From Chloroflexota bacterium (GTDB lineage Bacteria; Chloroflexota; Anaerolineae; UBA1429), in NCBI GenBank assembly GCA_012513595.1, contig JAAZBY010000694.1:1-13193 (forward strand): a stretch of DNA of 13,193 nt. The letters are read 5' to 3'. The notes beneath the pieces were generated by a model. The model saw nothing but the letters and a program-made list of their open reading frames with translations, did not search any database and was not told where the DNA came from. The position numbers were made by a program, and so were the translations under genes. Shown one piece after another: positions 1-7,250 of the stretch (position 1 is its first letter; every line of letters begins with the position of its first letter).

Positions 1-3000
1 ACAAAGCCGCTGACCTGCTTGGCCATCGTGCGCGTGTGCACGCTGATCAGCGGGTGGCTGAGCACGCGCTCCTGCATCGCCGCCAGCCGATCATGCACGC
101 GGGGGTTGCGCAGCGTGCTGTGGATGTGCCGGGTGTTGCCCCCGAGCTCTGCCTCGCGCTCGACCAGGTGCACCGGATAGCCCTGTCCCGCCAGCTTGAG
201 CGCAGCGCTCATCCCGGCCACGCCACCGCCGATCACCAGGGCGCTGTGCGTCACCGGTTGCGGCCGCCCATACAGCGGTTGGTTGTTCACCACGCGGCTC
301 ACCGCCATGCGCACAAGGTCCATCGCCTTGGCAGTCGCCTCGGCCGGCATGCTCATGTGCACCCACGAGCACTGGTCGCGGATGTTGGCCAACTCGAACA
401 GGTACGGGTTCAGCCCGCACTCGTGGATCGTCTCCTGGAAGAGCGGCTCGTGCGTGCGCGGCGAGCAGGAGGCCACCACCACCCGGTTCAGCCCGTGCTC
501 CGCCACGATCTGCTTCATGGCGTCCTGGGTATCCTGCGAGCAGGTGAACAGGTTGCGCCCGGCATAGACGACGTAGGGCAGCCGCCGGGCGTATTCCTGC
601 ACGGCTTCCACGTCCACCGTGCCGGCAATGTTGATGCCGCAGTGGCAGACGAAGACGCCCACCCGCGGGGCCTGCCCGGTAACGTCGATCTCTGGCGGGT
701 ACTCTTTGGCGCGCGTCAGCGTGCCCCGCTCCGAGGCCAACAGGCGCCCCGCCTCGGCGGCCGCGGCGCTGGCCTGCACCACCGTCTCGGGGATGTCCTT
801 GGGGCCGCTCGCCGCCCCGCAGACATAGATTCCCTCGCGCGAGGTGGCCAGCGGCGCGAACTCGTCGGTAAAGCAGAAGCCGCCCTCGCCACGGCGGAGG
901 TCCAGCATGTCGATCAGGGCGCGGGTGCCGGCGGAGGGCTCCAGCCCCACCGAAAGGACCACGAGGTCGAACGGCTCGTGCACCAAGCGGTCATCCTCGG
1001 TCACATAGACCACGTCCAGCGTGCCGTCCGGGCGGCGGTCGACCTTGGCCACCCGCGAGCGCACAAAGCGCACGCCGTACTCGTCGCGCGCCCGCTCATA
1101 GTACTTGTCAAAGTCCTTCCCGTAGCAGCGCATGTCCATGTAAAAGATGGAGGCCTGCACGCCGTGGGCGTGCTCGCGGGCGATGACCGCCTCTTTGATG
1201 GCGTACATGCAGCATACCGACGAGCAATAGTCGTTGCCGACCTGCACATCCCGCGAGCCCACGCACTGCAGGAAGGCGATGCGCTTGGGCTCCCTGCCGT
1301 CGGAGGGGCGCCGCAGGTGCCCGCCAAAGGGGCCCGAGGCCGACAGGATGCGCTCGAACTCGATGGAGGTTACCACGTCGGCGAAGCGGCTGTAGCCGAG
1401 CTCGTACTTGCGCGCGGCGTCGAACTCGTCGAACCCGGGGGCCAAGATGACGGCGCCCACCTCCACGTCGCTGTAGGTCTCGCGCAGGGCGTGGTCGATG
1501 GCGCCCGGCTTGCAGGCCTCCACGCAGCGGTAGCACTCTGAGCAGACCCCGCAGGCCAGGCAGCGCCTGGCCTCCTCACGGGCCTGTTCCTCGCTGAAAC
1601 CGAGGCTCACCTCGTCAAAGTCGTGGATGCGCTCGGCGATGGCGCGCTCGGGCATATGCGCCCGGGGGCGGGCGCTGGCGGTGCCGGCCTTCAGCTTGCC
1701 GGCCACCTCCTGGCGGTCCAGGGCGACGACCTCCGCCTCCTGGATGCGGGGCAGGAAGGTCACCTCGGCGCCGCTCAGGTAGTGGTGGATGCTCTCGGCC
1801 ACGCGGTGCCCCATGCCCACCGCCTCGATGGCACTGCGCGGGCCGCTGGCGGCGTCTCCGCCGGCAAAGACCCCCTCCACGCTGGTGGCGCAGCTGGCCT
1901 CGTCAATGGCGATGGTGCCGCCGCGCGTCACCCGGACGCTGCCCGGCAGGAAGCCCAGGTCGGACGTCTGGCCGATGGCCAGGATGATCGTGTCGGCCTC
2001 TACGACATAGTTGGAGCCGTCCACTGGGATCGGCCGGCGGCGCCCGCTCTGGTCGGGCTCGCCAAGGCACATCTGCACCATCTCGACGCCGGTCACCCGT
2101 CCCTCGCGCCCCGCGATCCGCACGGGGTTGGTCAGGAGCGAGAGCTTTACGCCCTCGGCCTCGGCCTCGTCGACCTCGAAGGCGTAGGCGGGCATCTCGG
2201 TGCGCGAGCGGCGATAGGCGATAGTGACCTCGGCGCCCAGGCGCAGCGCGCAGCGGGCCGCGTCGATGGCCGTGTTCCCGGCGCCGACCACCACCACGCG
2301 CCGGCCGACGTCAGGCCGTTCGCCCGAGTTCACCGCCCGCAAAAAGTCGATCGCCGAACGCACGCCGTCCAGGTCCTCGCCCGGCACCCGCAGCCCGGGG
2401 GCCGCGTGTGCCCCCACGGCCAGGTGCACGGCGTCGTACTCTTGGCGCAGGGCGTCCAGGTCGGCCACGGGCGCGTTCGTCAGGATGCGCACCCCGAGGG
2501 CCGCGATGCGGGCGATCTCCTGGTCCAGCACGTCCTGCGGCAGGCGATAGTCGGGGATGCCGTAGCGCAGCATCCCGCCCGCCTTGGGGCGCGACTCGTA
2601 CACCGTCACGGCGTAACCGAGCAAAGCCAGGTCCTGGGCGGCCGTCAGGCCGCAGGGGCCGGCGCCGACGATGGCCACGCGCTCCTCACGCGTCACCGGC
2701 ACCGGCTGGACCGCCGCGTCGCCGTGCTGGGCGGCCCAGTCAGCCATGTAGCGCTTCAGCGAGGCGATCGAGACCGCCTGGCCGTCGGCCAGCTGGCGGC
2801 TGCAGGCCGCCTCACAGGGATGGTAGCAGATCCGCCCACACACCGAGGTGAAGGGGTTGGCCAGCCGGCTGACCGCCAACGCCTCGGCGTAGCGCCCCTC
2901 GGCGATCAGGGCGATGTAGCCCTGGGCGCTGGTGCCCGCCGGGCAGGCCGCCTTGCAGGGCGAGGTGCCCCGCTTGTCGATGGCAAAGATGTTGGGCACC

Positions 3001-3443
3001 GCCTGGGGGAAGGGGCGGTAGATCGCCTTGCGCGGGGCCAGGTTCTCGTCAAACTCGTTGGGCACCTCAATGGGGCACACCGCGGTGCACTCGGAGCAGC
3101 CGGTGCACTTGTCCGCATGGACAAAGCGCGGCTTGTGCCGCAGGCGGGCCCGAAAGTGCCCCGCCTCTCCCTCGAGCGCCTCCAACTCGGACCAGGTGTG
3201 CAGCTGGATGTTCAGGTGCCGAGCGCATTCGACGACCTTGGGCGAGAGGATGCACATGGAGCAGTCGTTGGTCGGGAAGGTCTTGTCCAGCTGGGCCATG
3301 GCGCCGCCAATGGCGGGAGAGGCCTCCAGCAGGTGCACCTTGTAGCCGGAATCCGCCAGGTCCAGCGAGGCCTGGATACCGGCGATGCCCCCGCCCACTA
3401 CCAGTACTGCCCCAACCTTGTTCCCATCCGCGTGTGGATCCAT
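1..3443 (-). CDS. hdrA: Giant HdrA with inserted GltD domain and second HdrA module (C-terminus off window)
   Basis: Soluble iron-sulfur flavoprotein expected to move electrons between NAD(P)H and other carriers. The frame is open for 1147 codons and runs off base 1. ATG at 3443 follows an AGAGGA-type ribosome site. Domain order: HdrA Rossmann GGGIAG at 17-22; the HdrA CSMC pair at C61/C64; a [4Fe-4S] motif C113-C116-C119-C123; then a full GltD-like unit with N-terminal cysteines C163, C167, C202, C206, C210, C214, FAD motif GAGPCG at 260-265 and NAD(P)H motif GAGNTA at 387-392, ending near 555; a six-cysteine motif C628 to C644; the rest of the first HdrA module with FLQCVGSRD (C727) and C740/C744/C745; then a second HdrA module starting with a CHC motif (C933/C935) and a further Rossmann GGGVAG at 1072-1077. 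GltD is inserted where HdrA normally continues into its second Fe-S motif. The domain assignments are secure; partners and reaction direction are inference from the neighbouring metVF and hdrC genes. Confidence 0.9.
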   Translation of the reverse strand, partial: MDPHADGNKVGAVLVVGGGIAGIQASLDLADSGYKVHLLEASPAIGGAMAQLDKTFPTNDCSMCILSPKVVECARHLNIQLHTWSELEALEGEAGHFRARLRHKPRFVHADKCTGCSECTAVCPIEVPNEFDENLAPRKAIYRPFPQAVPNIFAIDKRGTSPCKAACPAGTSAQGYIALIAEGRYAEALAVSRLANPFTSVCGRICYHPCEAACSRQLADGQAVSIASLKRYMADWAAQHGDAAVQPVPVTREERVAIVGAGPCGLTAAQDLALLGYAVTVYESRPKAGGMLRYGIPDYRLPQDVLDQEIARIAALGVRILTNAPVADLDALRQEYDAVHLAVGAHAAPGLRVPGEDLDGVRSAIDFLRAVNSGERPDVGRRVVVVGAGNTAIDAARCALRLGAEVTIAYRRSRTEMPAYAFEVDEAEAEGVKLSLLTNPVRIAGREGRVTGVEMVQMCLGEPDQSGRRRPIPVDGSNYVVEADTIILAIGQTSDLGFLPGSVRVTRGGTIAIDEASCATSVEGVFAGGDAASGPRSAIEAVGMGHRVAESIHHYLSGAEVTFLPRIQEAEVVALDRQEVAGKLKAGTASARPRAHMPERAIAERIHDFDEVSLGFSEEQAREEARRCLACGVCSECYRCVEACKPGAIDHALRETYSDVEVGAVILAPGFDEFDAARKYELGYSRFADVVTSIEFERILSASGPFGGHLRRPSDGREPKRIAFLQCVGSRDVQVGNDYCSSVCCMYAIKEAVIAREHAHGVQASIFYMDMRCYGKDFDKYYERARDEYGVRFVRSRVAKVDRRPDGTLDVVYVTEDDRLVHEPFDLVVLSVGLEPSAGTRALIDMLDLRRGEGGFCFTDEFAPLATSREGIYVCGAASGPKDIPETVVQASAAAAEAGRLLASERGTLTRAKEYPPEIDVTGQAPRVGVFVCHCGINIAGTVDVEAVQEYARRLPYVVYAGRNLFTCSQDTQDAMKQIVAEHGLNRVVVASCSPRTHEPLFQETIHECGLNPYLFELANIRDQCSWVHMSMPAEATAKAMDLVRMAVSRVVNNQPLYGRPQPVTHSALVIGGGVAGMSAALKLAGQGYPVHLVEREAELGGNTRHIHSTLRNPRVHDRLAAMQERVLSHPLISVHTRTMAKQVSGF

Positions 3444-3483
3444 TGACGTCCTCTGCGATCACGCCGTAAGGCGAATGGCGCGG

Positions 3484-3498
3484 CGTCGCTGCGCGACG
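3484..3498 (-). other. Intercistronic hairpin between hdrC and the giant hdrA
   Basis: The 71-base gap (3444-3514) is the largest inside the operon. It contains a perfect 6-bp GC-rich stem (3484-3489 with 3493-3498) with a 3-base loop. No T-run follows it on the minus strand, so it is not a convincing terminator. It could stabilise the mRNA end or lower expression of the downstream giant gene. Such hairpins arise easily by chance in GC-rich DNA. Confidence 0.35.
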
Positions 3499-3514
3499 GC
3501 CCGGCCGGAATGTC

Positions 3515-4000
3515 CTACACCCTGGCGCCGGAAACCTTGCCGGCCACGCTCTCAGTGGCCGCCTCCAGCGAGGCAGGCTCAGCCTCCTCGCGCGAGGCCA
3601 GCGCCGCACGCACCAGGTCCAGGCGCAGGTCATGCGCCAGGCGATCGACATTGCGGATGCGCTCGAGGAACTCGGGCTTCCAGTACCCCTCGGCCACGGC
3701 CATCTCACGCAGGGCACGCATCACATCGACGAACTTGACGTTCTGCGGGCAGTAGGCCGAGCAGGCGTAGCACGTCTCGCAATACCAGAGCAGCTCGCTA
3801 GAGAGCACCGCCTCCCGCTGCCCCAGCAGCGCCTGCCGGATGATCCGCCGCGGGCTGTAGCGTGGGTCGGCCTCGGTCACCGGGCAGCCGGCCGTACAGG
3901 TGCCGCAGGAAAAGCACACCTTGAGCTGCTCACCGCCCGGCTGCGCCGCGACGTCGTACTTGAAGTTGGGGTCGTACGCTCTTGCGTTCATCTCCGCCAT
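3515..4000 (-). CDS. hdrC: Heterodisulfide reductase subunit C-like 2x[4Fe-4S] protein
   Basis: A 161-residue soluble iron-sulfur protein that should relay electrons between the HdrA flavoprotein and a catalytic partner. Two classic ferredoxin-type motifs are visible: C29-C32-C35-C39 (CFSCGTCTAGCP) and C74-C77-C80-C84 (CETCYACSAYCP), with the spacing typical of HdrC. There are no membrane segments, so it is the soluble HdrC form and not the membrane-fused QmoC type. The ATG at 4000 is preferred over upstream in-frame starts because AGAGG lies 5 bases before it and it falls 14 bases after the metF stop. HdrC normally pairs with HdrB (CCG domains), but no hdrB is seen next to it. The C-terminal 40 residues are Ala/Glu-rich and probably flexible. 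Confidence 0.9.
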   Translation of the reverse strand: MAEMNARAYDPNFKYDVAAQPGGEQLKVCFSCGTCTAGCPVTEADPRYSPRRIIRQALLGQREAVLSSELLWYCETCYACSAYCPQNVKFVDVMRALREMAVAEGYWKPEFLERIRNVDRLAHDLRLDLVRAALASREEAEPASLEAATESVAGKVSGARV

Positions 4001-4014
4001 CCCGACCTCTCTCG

Positions 4015-4971
4015 TCACTGGGGGTTCACCGCCGCAGGCGCGTCGCTCACAGCGGGGCGAGGCAGCAGGCCGGCCATCTCGGTGATCGGCCGGATGGCCT
4101 CCTCCCACTCGACGGCCATGATGTGCGTGCCCGCCACGCCAACGATCTCACGGGCTTCCTGGATGGTCTCGGCGCACAGGCGCATGCCCTCGTCGCGCGC
4201 CTTCTGCCCGCGGCCGGCACCGCTCATCCGCTTGATGATCCCGGCGGGCACGCTGATACCGGCCACGTTCTGGTCGATAAAGCGCGCCGCCGCGGCCGAC
4301 TTTAGCGGCATGACGCCCGCCAGGATGTGCACCTTCTCGTGCAGGCCCAGGTCCACCACGCGCTTCATCCAGGCCTTGAAGCGGGGCATGTCAAAGATGC
4401 ACTGCGTCTGGATGAAATCCACGCCCGCAGCCACCTTTTTGGCCAGGCGGATGACGCGCATCTCAAAGGGGTCGCCGAAGGGGTTGGCCGCGCCGCCGAT
4501 GAACATCGGCACGGGACCCTCGACGGCCTCGCCACTCTCGGTGAGGCCCTCATCGCGCAGGCGCTTGATCACGTGGATGAGCTGGACGGAGTCCAGGTCG
4601 TACACGTTCTTGGCCGCCGGGTGGTTGCCGAACACCTGGTGGTCGCCCGTCAGGCACAGGAGGTTGCGCACGCCCAGGGCCGAAGCGCCGAATACGTCCG
4701 CCTGGATGGCCAGGCGGTTGCGGTCTCGGCAGGTCATCTGCATGACCGGCTCGATCCCCGCCTGCGCCAGCAGCGCGCAGGTCGCCACGCTGCTCAGGCG
4801 GACGATGGCCGTCTGGTTGTCGGTCACGTTCACCGCGTCGCACACGCCGCGGAGAAGCTCCATCTTGCGGCGGACGACGTCGAGGTCGGTGCCCTTGGGA
4901 GGACCCAGCTCGGCGGTGACGGCAAAGGTTCCGGAAGAGAGGAGGCGCTCCAGGTTGCTGCCGCACTTCAC
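4015..4971 (-). CDS. metF: Methylenetetrahydrofolate reductase, MetF
   Basis: Reduces 5,10-methylene-THF to 5-methyl-THF with a bound flavin, the last methyl-branch step of the Wood-Ljungdahl pathway (or the reverse step in oxidation). The 318-residue product is a TIM-barrel protein of usual family length. Visible family features are TAELGPPKG with the probable catalytic Glu21, VNVTDNQT at 47-54, QMTCRDRNR at 78-86 and CLTGDHQ at 106-112 in the flavin-binding region. The start is GTG at 4971: it overlaps the metV stop as GTGA, and GGAGGA lies 9 bases upstream at 4981-4986. An ATG-initiated extension to 5136 would run far into metV and has Arg/Gly-rich shadow composition. In MetV-linked MetF enzymes, electrons are thought to arrive through MetV rather than directly from NAD(P)H, and this arrangement fits that. 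Confidence 0.95.
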   Translation of the reverse strand: MKCGSNLERLLSSGTFAVTAELGPPKGTDLDVVRRKMELLRGVCDAVNVTDNQTAIVRLSSVATCALLAQAGIEPVMQMTCRDRNRLAIQADVFGASALGVRNLLCLTGDHQVFGNHPAAKNVYDLDSVQLIHVIKRLRDEGLTESGEAVEGPVPMFIGGAANPFGDPFEMRVIRLAKKVAAGVDFIQTQCIFDMPRFKAWMKRVVDLGLHEKVHILAGVMPLKSAAAARFIDQNVAGISVPAGIIKRMSGAGRGQKARDEGMRLCAETIQEAREIVGVAGTHIMAVEWEEAIRPITEMAGLLPRPAVSDAPAAVNPQ

Positions 4972-5639
4972 AGTACCATGTCCTCCCGCACGATCTTGCG
5001 CGGCCCGCCGTGCCGCGAGGGGCGCCAGTCTTTGGCGGGCTCCACGGCGGCCAGCCGGTCCACCTGTCCGAGGCGCACCATCCGGTCGTAGATGAGCTGC
5101 CAGGCGCAGTCGATGTTCTTGGGGTCCACCTCGCACTTGCCGTTAGCCGAGCCGCCGCAGGGGCCGTTCAGCAGGCTCTTGGAGCAACGGGCGATGGGGC
5201 ACACGCCGCCAAAGCGGTCCAAGACGCAATCCCCGCAGCCATAGCAGCGCTCGGACCAGACGCCGATCTCCTCCGGCCGGCCCATGAACTTGGTGTTCAG
5301 GGCAGGCAGGATCAGGGCGTTGGGGAACTGCTCGGCCAGCGTCTGCACGCCGACGCCGCAGGCCATGGAGAGCACGGCGTCGGCCGCGGCGATCTCGGCG
5401 GCCAGCGGCTCGTTGAACTCCTCCTCGCACTGCCGCTCGATGCTCCGCTCGACAATGTGGATGGGCGCCTCACGGCCGCGCAGTGCCAGGCGTAGGGCCG
5501 CGCTCAGGACGGCCACCTCACGCTGCCCGCCCGCCAGGCAGACGGCCACGCAGGTGTCGCAGCCCACCACGAGCAGCCGCTCCAGTTCGCGGACGTTGTT
5601 CAGGATCTCCGGTATCGGCTTGCGCTCAGCTACGATCAT
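4968..5639 (-). CDS. metV: MetV, zinc/iron-sulfur partner of MetF
   Basis: A 223-residue accessory subunit of methylenetetrahydrofolate reductase, expected to pass electrons to the MetF flavin. The N-terminal part carries C27-x2-C30-x3-C34 (CDTCVAVCLAGG). The C-terminal part carries the cysteine-rich family signature: C132, C135, C138, C147, C152, then LLNGPCGGS (C161) and GKC (C169). These positions suit a [4Fe-4S] cluster plus a metal site. ATG at 5639 has GAGGG overlapping the stop of the preceding mvhD-like gene, and the two genes are 7 bases apart. Its end overlaps metF by 4 bases, which implies translational coupling and a tight MetV-MetF ratio. Family assignment rests on the C-terminal motif and the metF neighbour. 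Confidence 0.93.
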   Translation of the reverse strand: MIVAERKPIPEILNNVRELERLLVVGCDTCVAVCLAGGQREVAVLSAALRLALRGREAPIHIVERSIERQCEEEFNEPLAAEIAAADAVLSMACGVGVQTLAEQFPNALILPALNTKFMGRPEEIGVWSERCYGCGDCVLDRFGGVCPIARCSKSLLNGPCGGSANGKCEVDPKNIDCAWQLIYDRMVRLGQVDRLAAVEPAKDWRPSRHGGPRKIVREDMVL

Positions 5640-5646
5640 GGTTCCC

Positions 5647-6069
5647 TCACTGTTGGCCCGCGGGCGCCATCTCGGTGGCCGCGGCAGGGGCGGGCGCCGG
5701 CGCGGTCAAGTCGGTCACCCAGGCCAGGAGATCGGCCGACATGTTGGGGCCGATGGGCCGGCACTGCAAGCGCCACGTCTCCATGCCGATCTCGCCCAGG
5801 AGCTGCTGCGTGGCAGCACAGCGCTTCTCGGCCCAGCGGCTGCCGTCCAGAGAGCGGCAGGCCCCCGAGTTGCAGGTTAGCACCAGCACGCGTTCGGCGC
5901 CCGCCTCAAAGGCCCTCAGGAGCAGCAGATCGTCGACCGATCCGCCGCAGGAGATGTCCATCCACTCCACGTACCCCGGCAGGGCCTGGCCCAGCGCCGC
6001 CAAGCCGTCACGGGCCACCCCGGCCGAGTGGGTACAGCCGATCACGACCATCCTGGATTCGTCGCTCAT
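5647..6069 (-). CDS. mvhD: MvhD-like small iron-sulfur protein, divergent
   Basis: A 140-residue protein resembling MvhD, the [2Fe-2S] subunit that links an electron donor to HdrA. The fold pattern fits: GCTHSAG at the N-terminus (C12), a DISCGGSVDDLLLLRAF block (C41) in place of the usual CSGR motif, VLVLTCNSGACRSLDG (C66/C71) in place of GCHPGDCHY, and EKRC (C84) plus QCRP (C103). The basic and histidine residues usual around the metal ligands are replaced, so cluster content is uncertain. The C-terminal 20 residues are an Ala/Pro tail. ATG at 6069 overlaps the upstream stop as ATGA. In QmoB this domain is often fused to the C-terminus of the HdrA-like part; here it is a separate gene directly after such a protein. 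That position supports an MvhD-type role more than sequence alone does. Confidence 0.7.
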   Translation of the reverse strand: MSDESRMVVIGCTHSAGVARDGLAALGQALPGYVEWMDISCGGSVDDLLLLRAFEAGAERVLVLTCNSGACRSLDGSRWAEKRCAATQQLLGEIGMETWRLQCRPIGPNMSADLLAWVTDLTAPAPAPAAATEMAPAGQQ

Positions 6070-7250
6070 GAGGCAGCCACCTCTTCTCGGACTCTCTGGG
6101 CCCAGGCCGGCACGTCCAGGCCGAGCAGGTCGATGGCCTGCACCGGGCAGTTGGCCACGCAGGCGCCACAACCGCGGCAGGCCAGGTCCAGCACCCGCGC
6201 GGCGGTGACCTCCTCATAGTCGGCGATCTCCACGGCAGCGTGCGGGCATGTCCGCACGCAGGTGAGGCAGCGCACGCACACCGCCGAGTCAACGTGGGCG
6301 CGGACCTGCTCCGGCTCCAGATAGCCCTGGCCCAGCAGCGCGTCCACGTCCGAAACCGCGCGGGCCGCGTCGGCGCGCAGGATGGCCAGGTCCGCGTCGA
6401 GGTGGCAGCGCCCGGCGTAATAGATCCCCTTGCGCTCCGCATGGCCGGGGCGGTGCTGCCGGACGTTGACCTCCTGCAGGTAGCCGTCCTCCCCCACGCG
6501 CACCCGCAGCGCCGCGGCCAGGGCCTGGGTATCCTCCCCGGGGGCGGTGTCCTCGGGAACGATCAGGAGGTCGCCGCGCACCGTTCCCTCCACGTAGGTG
6601 AACGACACGCCCTCGTCCGTGGCCTGCAGGGAGGGGTTCTCGTACCGGCAAAAGAGGACGCCCTCCTCGCGCATCTGGCGGGTCAGCGCGTCGAGGTTGG
6701 CGGTGTCAACCTTCAGGTTCTGGTAAAAGACGTAGACCTCGCCACGCCAGGCCCGGCGCAGGTCGCGGGCCAGTTCCAGGGCCTCGGTGGCGGTCTCCTT
6801 GGGGGTCTCTCCGCCCAGGTCGAGGGCGATCAGGAAGGCCTGGTTGCGGTGTTCCAGGGCCGGGCCGGTGGGGCGTTGGGCCCCGAGCAGGGCGCGCACC
6901 TGCGGCACGCTCAGCACGTTTGGCGTGGCGGGGCTCAGCCCGTAGCGTTCCCAGGGCATGAGCCGGCGGTTGCCACTAGCCACCACTACCGCGGCTGCGT
7001 CCAGGCTGGTCGCGGCGCCGCCATTGCCGGCCAGCCAGGCGCGGAAGGCGCCCACCTGGCCATCCAGCCGCACCAAGCGCCCCTCGCGATAGGCCACACC
7101 CGCGGCTGCCGCGCCCCCAGGCGCAGCCTCGCCCTCGGCCGCCCACTCGACCCGGTAACCCAGCGCGGCCAGCTCTGCGCTGACCCAGCCGGCCTCCGGA
7201 GCCGACCCCAAAACAAGAACGCTCCGCTCGACGGGGGCACGATCGCTCAT
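6066..7250 (-). CDS. HdrA/QmoB-like protein with two C-terminal [4Fe-4S] motifs
   Basis: A 394-residue HdrA-family protein. The N-terminus starts like a Rossmann fold (VLVLGSAPEAGWVSAELAALGY) but the glycine signature is degenerate, and the Cys-rich HdrA signature (CVGSRD, YCSxVCC) is missing. The later part, with RGDLLIVPEDTAPGED and RKGIYYAGRC, still follows the HdrA/QmoB FAD-domain pattern. Two complete ferredoxin-type motifs close the protein: C325-C328-C331-C335 and C358-C361-C364-C368. It begins in a 4-base ATGA overlap with the upstream hdrA-like gene, with AGGAGAAGG before the ATG, and ends in another overlap with the mvhD-like gene. It probably wires the upstream flavoprotein to MvhD/MetV. 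Whether it still binds FAD cannot be settled from the sequence. Alternative names are HdrA2 or QmoB N-terminal half. Confidence 0.75.
   Translation of the reverse strand: MSDRAPVERSVLVLGSAPEAGWVSAELAALGYRVEWAAEGEAAPGGAAAAGVAYREGRLVRLDGQVGAFRAWLAGNGGAATSLDAAAVVVASGNRRLMPWERYGLSPATPNVLSVPQVRALLGAQRPTGPALEHRNQAFLIALDLGGETPKETATEALELARDLRRAWRGEVYVFYQNLKVDTANLDALTRQMREEGVLFCRYENPSLQATDEGVSFTYVEGTVRGDLLIVPEDTAPGEDTQALAAALRVRVGEDGYLQEVNVRQHRPGHAERKGIYYAGRCHLDADLAILRADAARAVSDVDALLGQGYLEPEQVRAHVDSAVCVRCLTCVRTCPHAAVEIADYEEVTAARVLDLACRGCGACVANCPVQAIDLLGLDVPAWAQRVREEVAAS

Noticed and set aside
36..3446. Two very long plus-strand open frames opposite the giant hdrA (36-1541 and 1623-3446)
   Set aside because: They are His/Arg/Gly/Ala-rich translations typical of antisense shadows in GC-rich DNA, show no family motifs, and lie wholly opposite a gene with many recognised motifs.
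4972..5136. N-terminal extension of MetF to 5136
   Set aside because: It would overlap metV by over 160 bases, is Arg/Gly-rich, and a GTGA coupled start with a ribosome site exists at 4971.
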